Source: Devosia nitrariae
GTDB taxonomy: Bacteria; Pseudomonadota; Alphaproteobacteria; Rhizobiales; Devosiaceae
Assembly (NCBI RefSeq): GCF_030160115.1
Contig: NZ_BSNS01000004.1
Location: 62,001 to 126,000, forward strand
Direction: 5' to 3'
Length of the DNA stretch: 64,000 nucleotides
In this document: in pieces, positions 1-8,498 of the stretch
Layout: the number at the start of each line of letters is the position of its first letter
How positions within the stretch are numbered: position 1 is the first letter of the stretch
Notes under the pieces: model-generated
The model's database searches: none
Seen by the model: only the letters and a program-made list of their open reading frames with translations
Told to the model about the DNA's origin: nothing
Made by a program: the position numbers and the translations under genes

Positions 1-38
1 GTTCGAGGGCAAAGCAAGATCGCGCATTTTAGCGCAAA

Positions 39-608
39 TCACTCAGCCTGCTCGGCGCCTTCAAACATTCCTGATGGAAAACCATCAAGGCTGACCTGGT
101 TCTTCTCGCGCCAATAGGCCTCGATCCCCTCCGGACCTTTGGCCTCTGCCCATCGGTCCATCTGGTCGCGCTCTCCGACATAATCGAAGATCGGAACACC
201 ATAACCGCACGAGGTCTGCACAAGGTCGATGTCGAGCCAGACCATCTGCCGCGCCCCCAGCGGCTCGATGCCCTCGAAGGTTTCCGCAAGGAGCTTTGCG
301 TATTCCGCAGTCTGACGCGCGATGATCCGGCCACGCCCATAAAGGCGAAGGATCAGCGGCGGTCCCTCGACCGCGCAGAACATGATGGTCATGCGGTCGA
401 GCTGGCGTAGATGCGCCGCCGTTTCGTTTCCACTGCCGGTGCGGTCGAGATAGACAACGGCGTTGTCGGTCATTACCCGGAACTGGTCGGTTCCGCGCGG
501 CGAGACGTTCACGTGCCCGCTCGGCGCTGCCGTCGCGGTGAAGAACATGCGTTGGCGCGCAATGAACTCGCGCTGGTGCGTGTTCAGCTGGTCGTATCGT
601 TTGGCCAT
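39..608 (-). CDS. Pyridoxamine 5'-phosphate oxidase-family (PPOX fold) protein
   Basis: A 189-residue protein with the split-barrel flavin-binding pattern of the PPOX superfamily. The N-terminal part reads FFTATAAPSGHVNVSPRG and is followed by a strand with VVYLDRTGSGNET, the usual layout of the FMN-binding barrel in this family. The C-terminal extension (DQMDRWAEAKGPEGIEAYW) matches the long subfamily of general stress or flavin-nucleotide-binding proteins rather than PdxH. It is probably a cytoplasmic flavin- or F420-type reductase of unknown substrate. It starts at an ATG and is divergent from the ArsR-type regulator, with about 110 bp between the two starts, so it could share the regulatory region there. 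The family assignment is firm; the substrate cannot be read from sequence. Confidence 0.85.
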   Translation of the reverse strand: MAKRYDQLNTHQREFIARQRMFFTATAAPSGHVNVSPRGTDQFRVMTDNAVVYLDRTGSGNETAAHLRQLDRMTIMFCAVEGPPLILRLYGRGRIIARQTAEYAKLLAETFEGIEPLGARQMVWLDIDLVQTSCGYGVPIFDYVGERDQMDRWAEAKGPEGIEAYWREKNQVSLDGFPSGMFEGAEQAE

Positions 609-683
609 GGTCGTCTCCTGTCCGGCGGCACCTTACTCAGGCCGTGGGTCGGAAGGAACCTGTCGGCAACGCGTTGATACCAC

Positions 684-726
684 TTGACAATGAGTAAGCG
701 AATGCTTACGGTAAGCAATGACTTAC
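684..726 (+). promoter_or_regulatory. Promoter with tandem palindromic operator for the ArsR-type regulator
   Basis: TTGACA at 684-689 is a perfect -35 box. With a 17-nt spacer, TACGGT at 707-712 would be a weak -10 box. Two similar 16-bp palindromic words lie in tandem: GTAAGCGAATGCTTAC (694-709) and GTAAGCAATGACTTAC (711-726). The second contains the ATG start at 718, so the transcript would be nearly leaderless. The placement is what an autorepressing winged-helix protein would need. The operator role is inferred. Confidence 0.6.
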
Positions 727-1044
727 GAACAAGCATTCAGAGCGCTGGCGGACCCGACCCGCCGACAGGTTCTCGAGGCCTTGCAGAAAGGACCCAAGTC
801 GGTTGGCGCCATCGCCGCCGGCTTGCCGGTCAGCCGGCCCGCCGTATCGCAGCACCTCAAGGTGCTCAAGGAGGCCGGCATGGTGGACGACAAGGCCGAG
901 GGAACGCGGCGGGTCTATTACGTGGATCCCAGAGGGCTGGCGGCGCTCAGGACCTGGCTCGACCAGTTCTGGGACCAGGCGCTCGCCGAATTCCAGCGCC
1001 AGATCGAGGAAGAGAACCAAAAGCAGAAGAGGAGCGACCCATGA
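718..1044 (+). CDS. ArsR-family (metalloregulator-like) winged-helix repressor
   Basis: A 108-residue winged-helix regulator. It has the ALADPTRRQVLEAL N-terminal helix typical of ArsR/SmtB proteins and the recognition helix region PVSRPAVSQHLKVLKEAG. The beta-wing is followed by the C-terminal LDQFWDQALAEFQ helix common in the subfamily paired with SRPBCC proteins. No cysteine metal-site motif (CxC) is visible, so it is probably not a metal sensor. Its stop overlaps the start of the next gene (ATGA), which implies translational coupling. The start codon lies inside the proposed operator and there is no leader to hold a Shine-Dalgarno sequence. Autoregulation and control of the downstream SRPBCC gene are likely; the inducer is unknown. 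Confidence 0.9.
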   Translation: MTYEQAFRALADPTRRQVLEALQKGPKSVGAIAAGLPVSRPAVSQHLKVLKEAGMVDDKAEGTRRVYYVDPRGLAALRTWLDQFWDQALAEFQRQIEEENQKQKRSDP

Positions 1045-1505
1045 ACAGAACCGTCACCATCGCGCCGGTCAGGAAGACGATCACCGTCGCGGCTACGCCG
1101 GAACACGCTTTCCGCTTCTTCACGCAGAGCATGTCGAGATGGTGGAACAAGGGCTATACCATCGGCAAGTCACCCCAGAAGGACGTCGTTGTCGAGCCGA
1201 GGGCGGGCGGACGCTGGTTCGAGCGCGGCGAGAACGGCAGTGAATGCCAGTGGGGTAAGGTGCTCACCTGGGACCCGCCGAACCGGGTGGTTCTCGCCTG
1301 GCAGATCACGCCGCAATGGACATATGACGAGGAGATCCTCACCGAACTCGATGTGCGGTTCCTCGACGAAGGAGGAAAGACCCGGGTGGAACTGGAGCAC
1401 CGCCTCGACGCCTACGGCGCTGCCGCCGAGCAGATGCGCGAGCTCTTCGATGGACCCGGCGGATGGATGGGACTGCTGGAGGCATATGCCGGATCTCTTA
1501 GCTGA
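1041..1505 (+). CDS. SRPBCC / AHSA1-like domain protein
   Basis: A 154-residue protein of the START/Bet v1-like (SRPBCC) superfamily, of the AHSA1-like type that commonly follows an ArsR regulator. Visible marks are TPEHAFRFFTQSMSRWW near the N terminus, the GGRWFERGENGSECQWGKVL beta segment, and the C-terminal helix with GGWMGLLEAYA. It starts at ATG 1041, overlapping the regulator stop by 4 nt; the open frame continues upstream but only inside the regulator gene. It probably binds a small hydrophobic ligand in the cytoplasm and may act with the ArsR protein in a stress or detoxification response. The ligand is unknown. Confidence 0.88.
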   Translation: MNRTVTIAPVRKTITVAATPEHAFRFFTQSMSRWWNKGYTIGKSPQKDVVVEPRAGGRWFERGENGSECQWGKVLTWDPPNRVVLAWQITPQWTYDEEILTELDVRFLDEGGKTRVELEHRLDAYGAAAEQMRELFDGPGGWMGLLEAYAGSLS

Positions 1506-1564
1506 CCCTCGCAATCGGGCGGGACAGGAGGCCATACCCCCTGCCCGCCCCTCCGCTCAGTTGG

Positions 1565-2029
1565 TCAAAGCGGCAATCCGGTCCGCGCCTTGACGGTTCT
1601 GATGCTCATGTTGGAATGGATGCGCGCCACCCCGGGCAGGCGTGCCGACAGCCGGCGGTGCAGCCGCTCGAAATCCTCGTGATCGCGGCAGATGACCCTG
1701 AGGATGTAGTCGGACTGACCGGCCATCAGGTGGCACTCGAGCACTTCGGGAATATCCCTGACCGCGGCCTCGAAGGCGTCGAGCGCAGCTTCGCTCTGGC
1801 TGATAAGCCCGACCTCGATGAAGAATTGCATGGAAAAGCCGAGCCGCTCGCTGCTCAGCACGGCCCTGTAGCCCTCGATCAACCCCCGCTCTTCGAGCGC
1901 GCGCACCCGCCGGTGGCAGGCCGACGGCGACAGGCCCACCGCCTCGCCGAGTTCCTGCATACCTCTGCGGCTGTCGGCCTGCACAACGCGCAGAATTTTG
2001 CGGTCTATATCATCAATGTGCAAAGCCAT
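1565..2029 (-). CDS. Lrp/AsnC-family transcriptional regulator
   Basis: A 154-residue Lrp/AsnC regulator. The N-terminal HTH reads IDRKILRVVQADSRRGMQELGEAVGLSPSA in its first third and is followed by the RAM (amino-acid-binding) domain. MAGQSDYILRVICRD is the characteristic RAM segment. The ATG at 2029 is chosen; an in-frame TTG lies 15 nt further upstream. It is divergent from the alanine dehydrogenase gene with about 120 bp between them. This arrangement, known for AldR-type regulators that activate ald in response to alanine, makes ald the likely target. The inference rests on neighbourhood. Confidence 0.92.
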   Translation of the reverse strand: MALHIDDIDRKILRVVQADSRRGMQELGEAVGLSPSACHRRVRALEERGLIEGYRAVLSSERLGFSMQFFIEVGLISQSEAALDAFEAAVRDIPEVLECHLMAGQSDYILRVICRDHEDFERLHRRLSARLPGVARIHSNMSIRTVKARTGLPL

Positions 2030-2149
2030 TGCGCATGGGGTCAATTATACGGCGTTTCATTCGAAACACTCCGTCTTTCCGCCGTAATTTGCAAGCACTT
2101 TGCGGCGACTTCCTGCTTTGCTGATAGAATGCAGATGGAGGGAGACGTC

Positions 2150-3268
2150 ATGCGCATCGGTGTTCCGAAAGAAATCAAAAACCATGAATATCGGGTCGGC
2201 CTGACGCCGGAGAGCGTTGCAGAGCTGACCCATCAAGGCCATGAGGTGCTGGTCGAGAAGCACGCCGGCGCCGGTATCGGCGACGACGATGCCGAATACC
2301 GCGCCGCCGGCGCTGCCATCATGCCGGATGCCGCCAGCGTCTTTGCCGCGGCCGATATGATCGTCAAGGTCAAGGAGCCGCAGGCCGCCGAACGTGCCAT
2401 GCTCCGCCCCGGGCAGATCCTCTTCACCTACCTCCACCTTGCTCCCGACCCCGACCAGACCCGCGACCTCGTCAGGTCCGGCGCCATCGCCATCGCCTAC
2501 GAGACCGTGACCGACGCCAGTGGCGGTCTGCCGCTCTTAAAGCCGATGAGCCAGGTCGCCGGCCGCATGTCGATCCAGGCCGGCGCCACTGCCCTCGAGA
2601 AGGCCCATGGCGGGCGCGGCGTGCTGCTTGGCGGCGTGCCAGGGGTGCAGCCGGCCAAAGTGGTTGTGCTGGGTGGCGGGGTCGTGGGCTTCCATGCCGC
2701 CGACAACGCCGTCGGTCTTTCCGCCGACGTGACCATCCTCGACAAGAGCCCTGCCGCGCTCGAGCGACTTTCCAACCATTTCGGCGCCCGTGCGCGCGTC
2801 ATCTATTCCAACAAGGCCTCGATCGCCGAAGCCGTCGCCAGTGCCGATCTCGTCATCGGCGCGGTGCTGATCCCCGGCGCCTCCGCACCCAGGCTCGTCA
2901 CCCGTGAGATGCTCAAGACCATGAAACAGGGCGCGGTCCTGGTGGACGTCGCCATCGACCAGGGCGGGTGCTTCGAGACTTCGCGCCCAACGACACATGC
3001 CGAGCCGACCTATGTGGTCGACGGCATCGTGCACTATTGTGTCGCCAACATGCCAGGCGCTGTGGCGCGGACCTCGACCTACGCGCTCAACAACGCCACC
3101 CTGCCGCACGTCGTCAAGCTCGCGAACCTCGGCTGGCGGAATGCGCTCCTCGCCGACCATCACCTGCGGGCCGGTCTGAACGTCTGGCGCGGACACGTGA
3201 CCTGCGCACCAGTCGCGCAGGTGCAGAATTACGAATTCATGTCGCCGGACGCGGCGCTCGCGGCCTGA
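2150..3268 (+). CDS. ald: Alanine dehydrogenase
   Basis: A 372-residue NAD-dependent alanine dehydrogenase that interconverts L-alanine with pyruvate and ammonia in the cytoplasm. The N terminus [20 protein letters not shown] is the family signature, and [15 protein letters not shown] follows. The nucleotide-binding fold is at about residue 170 ([14 protein letters not shown]), and the C-terminal active-site loop contains [19 protein letters not shown]. Full family length. The start at 2150 has a strong Shine-Dalgarno (GGAGGGAGA); the open frame extends more than 500 bp upstream, but that part is antisense to the Lrp gene and is not used. It is probably controlled by the divergent Lrp-type regulator. 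Confidence 0.97.
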   Translation: MRIGVPKEIKNHEYRVGLTPESVAELTHQGHEVLVEKHAGAGIGDDDAEYRAAGAAIMPDAASVFAAADMIVKVKEPQAAERAMLRPGQILFTYLHLAPDPDQTRDLVRSGAIAIAYETVTDASGGLPLLKPMSQVAGRMSIQAGATALEKAHGGRGVLLGGVPGVQPAKVVVLGGGVVGFHAADNAVGLSADVTILDKSPAALERLSNHFGARARVIYSNKASIAEAVASADLVIGAVLIPGASAPRLVTREMLKTMKQGAVLVDVAIDQGGCFETSRPTTHAEPTYVVDGIVHYCVANMPGAVARTSTYALNNATLPHVVKLANLGWRNALLADHHLRAGLNVWRGHVTCAPVAQVQNYEFMSPDAALAA

Positions 3269-3945
3269 GACAGAAAGGACGCGGGAACATGTCCCGCGCC
3301 CCTCGGGGGTGCTGCAAGGGAGCGTCAGCCCTTGCAACGCTCACCCGAACTCTTGCAACTGCCGATATTGTCTGCGCCGGACTGGGAGCTGCACGTATCG
3401 AAGTAACGGGCACATCCGGCAAGAGTTCCGCACTCACCCCCAGAGCGCACCCAAAGGGTGCCGGCGCCGCCGATCTTCTCATAGGTAAGCGCCCCCATCT
3501 GGCGCATATCGCAGCAACCGCCACTTTGGCAGCGGGGCGGGGATAGGCCCCTGGTCGAGTTCGAACGCCGGTTCATCAAACACTAAGCCCCGCGCCATTG
3601 GTGCGATGGCACGGGGCCGAGGTGTCGGTGCAAACAACCTCTGCCGAAGGATGAACCTACGGTGGCTGAAATATAACGCATTCATGACAGCAGGTCACGT
3701 CTGTCGCATGCTTTTGAGCCAGGATTTTGCGCAGTCCGATTATAAATTAGGCAGAGGTGAACCGCGGGCGGGTCCGACCGATGCGGCTGCCTTCACCTGC
3801 GTTTTCCCCAACGCCTGAAATGTGGCACTGTCAGAGGTTTGCACCTTCGCTGGCACGTCGCTTGCTTCGTATCGACCGGTGCAAACATCTTCTGCCGGGG
3901 ACCTACGGCTTTCCCCGACAGCCCAGCGCGGCGTTGCCGCCGACG
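3269..3945. other. Non-coding stretch after ald
   Basis: About 680 bp without a convincing gene. Just after ald, a hairpin has 7-bp arms CGCGGGA (3280-3286) and TCCCGCG (3292-3298) but no T-run, so it is at best a weak terminator. An 84-codon minus-strand frame (3325-3579) is cysteine-rich but lacks a clear ribosome site and I cannot support it. The stretch 3660-3750 is locally AT-rich (ATATAACG, TATAAATTAG) and may contain promoters. Nothing else was recognised. Confidence 0.4.
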
Positions 3946-4881
3946 CTACATGTCCGAGGGCGACTGCAGCACGTGGGTCGCCTTGATCGCGGCCGACGCG
4001 CGATTCTCGACGCCGAGCTTGGCGTAAACCTGCTCCAGGTGCTTGTTCACCGTGCGCGGGCTCAAACCCAGGATGTCGCCGATGTCGCGATTGGATTTGC
4101 CGCGCGCGATCCACAGCAGCACTTCGCTTTCGCGCTGCGTCAGCCCGAAATTCTGCCTGAGGATCTCGTCCTGGTTCTCGCTCCCGACAGCCACCAGACG
4201 GAAGAGGTGTTCGTCGGCGCCCATGCTGCCGAGGCACACCAGTTGCAGGCTCGCCGGATTGGTCGGGTCGAGCGGGAAGCTCTCTCCGGCGATCGCGGCG
4301 CTGCCGCCACGCTCGGCAAGCCACGCCCGCACGCGCGCGCCGACCCTGGCGCTCGCCCTCGGCCCGGCCGCCGATCCCAGCAGCCGGCTCGCCTGCGGCG
4401 TCGTCCATTGGACTTCGCCGCCGTTCGACACCGCCAGCAGGTGCCTTCCGGCCGCATCGAGCGCCACCCGCGCACTCTGCGCCGAACGGGCATTGGCCAG
4501 GTGCACGCGGATGCGTGCCCTCAGTTCGTCAATGTTGATCGGCTTGGTGAGATAATCGACCCCGCCGCTTTCGAGCGCATGCACCACGTGCTCGGTCTCG
4601 GTAAGGCCGGTCATGAAGATGACCGGCACGTGCGAGACGCTCGGCATGGCCTTCAGGCGCCTGCATGTTTCGAATCCGTCGAGCCCGGGCATGACGGCAT
4701 CCATCAGGATGATGTCGGGGGCCACCCGCCCGGCGATACCGAGTGCGGCTTCCCCGCTTCGTGCCACCAGCACCGTTACACCCGCAGCTTCCATCGCGCT
4801 GGTGAGGAAACCCAGTGCTTCGGGTGAATCATCGACGACGAGCACCACGTCCTGCCCGCCAACCAGCTCACTCATGCTCAT
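3946..4881 (-). CDS. Response regulator: REC domain plus LuxR-type HTH output
   Basis: A 311-residue response regulator. The REC domain (about residues 11-130) has the acidic pair VVDDSP, phospho-acceptor D61 in ILMDAVMPG, the conserved Thr in MTGLTE and K113 in LTKP. A linker of about 110 residues (130-240) is unusual in length for NarL/FixJ proteins and may be a degenerate PAS-like sensor. The C-terminal LuxR HTH (about 245-305) contains LTQRESEVLLWIARGKSNRD and LSPRTVNKHLEQVYAKLGV. Its start overlaps the kinase stop by 14 nt, so the two are translationally coupled and are almost certainly cognate. Likely target: the facing urtA promoter; this is an inference. Confidence 0.93.
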   Translation of the reverse strand: MSMSELVGGQDVVLVVDDSPEALGFLTSAMEAAGVTVLVARSGEAALGIAGRVAPDIILMDAVMPGLDGFETCRRLKAMPSVSHVPVIFMTGLTETEHVVHALESGGVDYLTKPINIDELRARIRVHLANARSAQSARVALDAAGRHLLAVSNGGEVQWTTPQASRLLGSAAGPRASARVGARVRAWLAERGGSAAIAGESFPLDPTNPASLQLVCLGSMGADEHLFRLVAVGSENQDEILRQNFGLTQRESEVLLWIARGKSNRDIGDILGLSPRTVNKHLEQVYAKLGVENRASAAIKATHVLQSPSDM

Positions 4882-7800
4882 TCATGCCTTCGAGGATCTG
4901 GGTATAGCCGGCAAAGTCGTAAGCTTCCATACGCGCCCGCAGCACGTCGACCAGCGGTCCGTTCTCCGGCGCGAGGGAAAGTTCGGTGAGCTTGGCATCG
5001 ATCCCGCGCACATGTCCGATCTGCCCGAGGCTGATGAGCTCACGGACATGGTCTGCTCCAGGCGAGCGCAGACTGCCGGAGCCGTTGCGACGGGGTGGCG
5101 CGGCCGCAGGCGAACCGGCCGCCTCTTCCTCCCATTCGAGCTCGAGATGCGTTCCGAGCTTTTCAATGAGCTGGCGCAGGCTGAACGGCTTGGCGATGGC
5201 GTCGTTGTGGCCCGGATCGCCCTCCGGCTTGTTGGCTCCGTCCCCGACGTTGGCCGAAAGCATGACGATTGGGGCCGTCTGCCCCGCCGCCCGCAGCCGT
5301 TCGACCAACTCCCAGCCGGTCATGCCCGGCATCAGGATGTCGACGAAGAAGAGGTGTGGCTGAACCCCTTCGAGAAGGGTGAGGCAATTGGGCCCGTCGA
5401 CGGCGGTGAGAACGGTAAAGTCCAGTGGCTGGAGCATCTCGCGCATCATCTCGCGGTGCTCGCCGTTGTCGTCGACCACCATGATGATGCGGCGCGCCCC
5501 TCGATACGTTTTGATCCGCCGGTCCTCCGAGGCGCGCATCACCGGCCGGTCGACCTTGGAGAGCATCAGACGCACGTCGAAAGTCGCCCCCTGCCCCGGC
5601 TCGCTCTCGACCCTGACGGCACCGCCCAGCGTCTCGGTCAGGAGCTTGGTGATGGTGAGGCCAAGGCCAATGCCGGGCGACAGCCGGTTGCGCTCCGCTT
5701 CGCCGCGAACGAAGGGCTCGAAGATGCGCCCGATCTCGTCGGGGGCGATGCCGTTCCCGCTGTCGGCCACCTTGAACGTTGCCACCTGCGAGCGATAGGC
5801 GACTTCGAACGTCACATGTCCGCGGTCGGTGAACTTGATGGCGTTCGAAAGCAGGTTGACCAGGATCTGTCGCAGGCGCTTCTCGTCGGTGCGCACATAT
5901 TGCGGCAGGTTTCTCGCTCGCTGGTGGCGGAACTCCAGCCCCTTGGCCTCGGCCTGAAGTCGGAACATGTCGACGATCTGGTCGAGGAAGTCGTGGATAT
6001 TGATCTCATTGGAATATACCTGCAGCCGCCCCGCCTCGATGCGCGAGATGTCGAGAAGTCCGTCAATGAGCCCGGAAAGGTGCTCGGCGCTGCGCCGGAT
6101 GACCTTGATCGAGGAACGGCGCGGGGCCGGCATGGTTTCGTCGCGCTCGAGGATCTGCGCATAGCCGAGAACGGCGTTGAGTGGCGTACGCAGTTCGTGG
6201 CTGAGGCCCACGACGTACCGGCTCTTGGCCTGGTTGGCGGCTTCAGCCGTTTCCTTGGCCTTCTGCAGGGCGGCGTCCGTGCGGCTGTGCGCGGCGATCT
6301 CCTTTAAAAGCAGCGTGTTCTGCCGCGAGCTTTCCTCCTCGGCGACCAGCCGGCTGTCTTGCGCCAGGACCAGGAACCAGGTGACGATGCCCGCCACCAC
6401 CACGAAGACGAAGAACACCACGGCGATGGTGCCGCCGACCACCTCGGCCGTCTGCGGCGCGGCGCGGGTCGCGAAATAGTAGATGAGACCGAGGATCGCC
6501 CCGATCAGCCCCACCGCGACACCCGAGGCGATGCCGTAGCGTCCGAGCCGCGTCTGCAGCTTGGCGATCGCCCATTCGGGCAGGATGCTCGCAGCCACCG
6601 TGTGCGCCTGCGCCCGCAGATGCGCATGCGGCTTGCACATGTCGTGGCAGCGCGCATCGAGCGAGCAGCAGAGCGAGCAGATCGGCGCAGCGTAGGCGGG
6701 GCACCAGGCCATGTCTTCGGGCTCGAAAGCGTGCTCGCAGATCGAGCAGGTGATGGTGGTCCTGCTCTGCCATTGCTTGCGCGGTTTGCGTGCCAGGTAG
6801 TACTTGCCCCTGGTCGCCCAGGCGATGGCGGGTGAGGCAACGAAGGCGACGGCGAGGGCGATGTAAGGAGCGAGCGCTCCGGCCATCGTCCCGAAAGCGC
6901 CGAGATGGGCAGCGAGCGCCACGGCCGTCGCCAGAGTCATCGCGCCGAGCCCGACCGGGTTGATGTCATATAGGTGTGCGCGCTTGAACTCGATGCCTGG
7001 TGGCGCCAGCCCGAGCGGCTTGTTGACGAAGAGGTCTGCCGAAATCGAGCAGAGCCACGCCATGGCCACGATCGAAAAGATGCCGAGCGTCTCCTCCAAT
7101 AGCCGGTAGATACCGAGTTCCATCAGCAGCAGCGCGATGGCGACGTTGAAGAGGAGCCACACCACCCGCCCCGGGTGGCTGTGCGTCAGGCGCGAGAAGA
7201 AGTTCGACCAGGCGAGCGAGCCGGCATAGGCGTTCATCACGTTGATCTTCAACTGGCTGACCACCACGAACACTGCCATCAGAACGAGCGCCAGCGTCTG
7301 GTTGGGGATCATGTAGCCGAAGGCGACCGCATACATCTGCGCGGGCTCTGCCGCGTGCTCTGCCGGAACACCCGCCGAAAGCGCCAGTACTGCAAGGAAC
7401 GACCCGGCGAGGAGCTTGGGGGCACCCATCACCACCCAGCCAGCACCGGCAAGGAAGATCGCGAGCTTGTGGCGCTTGCGCTTGGCCTGCTCCTCTGCTG
7501 GCAGGAACCGCAGGAAGTCCACCTGCTCGCCGATCTGCGTCATCAGCGCCAGGATCACCGCGGAGGCCGCACCGAATTGGGCAACATCGAACGGCGACAC
7601 GCCACCGAGCGGCGCGGCCGGCTGGTTGAGCCCCGCGAAGGCCCGCCATACGTCGAACTGCCCCCAGTCGAGGAAGGCGATGAACAGGAAGGGCGCGATA
7701 TTGAGGACGATCCACACCGGCTGCGTCATCAACTGAAAACGGCTGATGAGCCTGACCCCGTGCGTCACCAGCGGAATGACCGCCACGGCCGAAACGATAT

Positions 7801-8254
7801 AGCCGAGCCAGAGCGGCACGCCGAATGCGAGCTGCAAGGCGCTCGACATGATCGAGGCTTCGATGGCGAAGAGAATGAAGGTGAAGCTCGCATAGATGAG
7901 CGAGGTGATGGTCGAGCCGATATAGCCAAAGCTCGCTCCGCGCGTCAGAAGGTCAATGTCGACGCCGTGGCGCGTGGCATAGCGCGAGATGGGCAGGCCG
8001 ATGACGAGGATGACGATCGAGGCGACGATGATGGCGACGATGGCGTTGGTGGTGCCGTAGGACAGCGTGATCGCCCCGCCGATCGCCTCGAGCGCCAGGA
8101 ACGAAATCGCCCCGATCGCCGTCTGCGAAATGCGGTTGCTGGAAAAACGCCGCGCCGATTTGGCGGTAAAACGCAGCGCGTAGTCTTCCAGGGTCTGGTT
8201 GGCCACCCACCGGTTGTATTCGCGCCTGATGGGAATGATCCGTTGCCGCGCCAT
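4868..8254 (-). CDS. Hybrid histidine kinase with an NCS1-permease input domain (transporter-sensor fusion)
   Basis: An 1128-residue membrane protein. Residues 1 to about 490 form an NCS1-type permease (purine/cytosine/uracil/hydantoin family) with about 12 hydrophobic segments. A cysteine-rich segment at about 500-550 includes C503-x2-C506 and further CxxC/CH pairs, suggesting a zinc-ribbon-like element. Two more membrane helices lie at about 575-640. Then follow HisKA with H686 in SHELRTPLN, a HATPase domain (NLLSNAIKF, DSGNGIAPDEIGRIF, GIGLGLTI), a REC domain with D972 in VDILMPGM, and an acidic, proline-rich tail. It is translated from an ATG with an AGGGGCG ribosome site and is divergent from urtA. 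By analogy with CbrA-type transporter-kinases it probably senses a substrate related to urea metabolism; the ligand is unknown. Confidence 0.93.
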   Translation of the reverse strand: MARQRIIPIRREYNRWVANQTLEDYALRFTAKSARRFSSNRISQTAIGAISFLALEAIGGAITLSYGTTNAIVAIIVASIVILVIGLPISRYATRHGVDIDLLTRGASFGYIGSTITSLIYASFTFILFAIEASIMSSALQLAFGVPLWLGYIVSAVAVIPLVTHGVRLISRFQLMTQPVWIVLNIAPFLFIAFLDWGQFDVWRAFAGLNQPAAPLGGVSPFDVAQFGAASAVILALMTQIGEQVDFLRFLPAEEQAKRKRHKLAIFLAGAGWVVMGAPKLLAGSFLAVLALSAGVPAEHAAEPAQMYAVAFGYMIPNQTLALVLMAVFVVVSQLKINVMNAYAGSLAWSNFFSRLTHSHPGRVVWLLFNVAIALLLMELGIYRLLEETLGIFSIVAMAWLCSISADLFVNKPLGLAPPGIEFKRAHLYDINPVGLGAMTLATAVALAAHLGAFGTMAGALAPYIALAVAFVASPAIAWATRGKYYLARKPRKQWQSRTTITCSICEHAFEPEDMAWCPAYAAPICSLCCSLDARCHDMCKPHAHLRAQAHTVAASILPEWAIAKLQTRLGRYGIASGVAVGLIGAILGLIYYFATRAAPQTAEVVGGTIAVVFFVFVVVAGIVTWFLVLAQDSRLVAEEESSRQNTLLLKEIAAHSRTDAALQKAKETAEAANQAKSRYVVGLSHELRTPLNAVLGYAQILERDETMPAPRRSSIKVIRRSAEHLSGLIDGLLDISRIEAGRLQVYSNEINIHDFLDQIVDMFRLQAEAKGLEFRHQRARNLPQYVRTDEKRLRQILVNLLSNAIKFTDRGHVTFEVAYRSQVATFKVADSGNGIAPDEIGRIFEPFVRGEAERNRLSPGIGLGLTITKLLTETLGGAVRVESEPGQGATFDVRLMLSKVDRPVMRASEDRRIKTYRGARRIIMVVDDNGEHREMMREMLQPLDFTVLTAVDGPNCLTLLEGVQPHLFFVDILMPGMTGWELVERLRAAGQTAPIVMLSANVGDGANKPEGDPGHNDAIAKPFSLRQLIEKLGTHLELEWEEEAAGSPAAAPPRRNGSGSLRSPGADHVRELISLGQIGHVRGIDAKLTELSLAPENGPLVDVLRARMEAYDFAGYTQILEGMNEHE

Positions 8255-8390
8255 CGCCCCTGTCGAAATCTTCGCCTAAATCCGCGCCAGAGCGCCCCAA
8301 TGCCCAAAAAAGTGCCGCACCCTCTCTAGCACACAATCCATTGCGTTCACGCGCTTTATTGCCCAGCGGCAGGAGCGGATGGGCGCCGGC

Positions 8391-8406
8391 TACGTCAATC
8401 GACGTA
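8391..8406. promoter_or_regulatory. Candidate response-regulator operator upstream of urtA
   Basis: TACGTCAATCGACGTA is a perfect inverted repeat (6-bp arms, 4-nt spacer) followed by TAGGGGG. It lies in the 244-bp gap between the divergent permease-kinase gene and urtA, about 90 bp before the urtA start. NarL/FixJ-type regulators often bind short palindromes of this kind, so it is a candidate site for the adjacent LuxR-type regulator. Binding is inferred only. Confidence 0.4.
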
Positions 8407-8498
8407 TAGGGGGTTTGTTAGCAATCGTCACAAAGTCCCGATCCGTTGCCGGCTCCCCCGAAATTGCCGGTGCAACGGAACAGTTGAGGGACAAACAG

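Noticed and set aside
1616..2149. N-terminal extension of the alanine dehydrogenase frame
   Set aside because: It is antisense to the Lrp-type gene and the family N terminus begins at ATG 2150 with a strong Shine-Dalgarno.
3325..3579. Cysteine-rich 84-codon minus-strand frame after ald
   Set aside because: No ribosome site, no recognised family, and overlapping frames on the other strand look equally plausible.
4613..6307. Long plus-strand frame opposite the kinase gene (564 codons)
   Set aside because: It is the antisense shadow of the hybrid kinase HisKA/HATPase/REC region in GC-rich DNA; the minus-strand protein has clear domains.
7175..8329. Plus-strand frame of 384 codons opposite the permease part of the kinase
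   Set aside because: Translation is highly charged low complexity typical of antisense GC-rich shadows; NCS1 domain is on the other strand.
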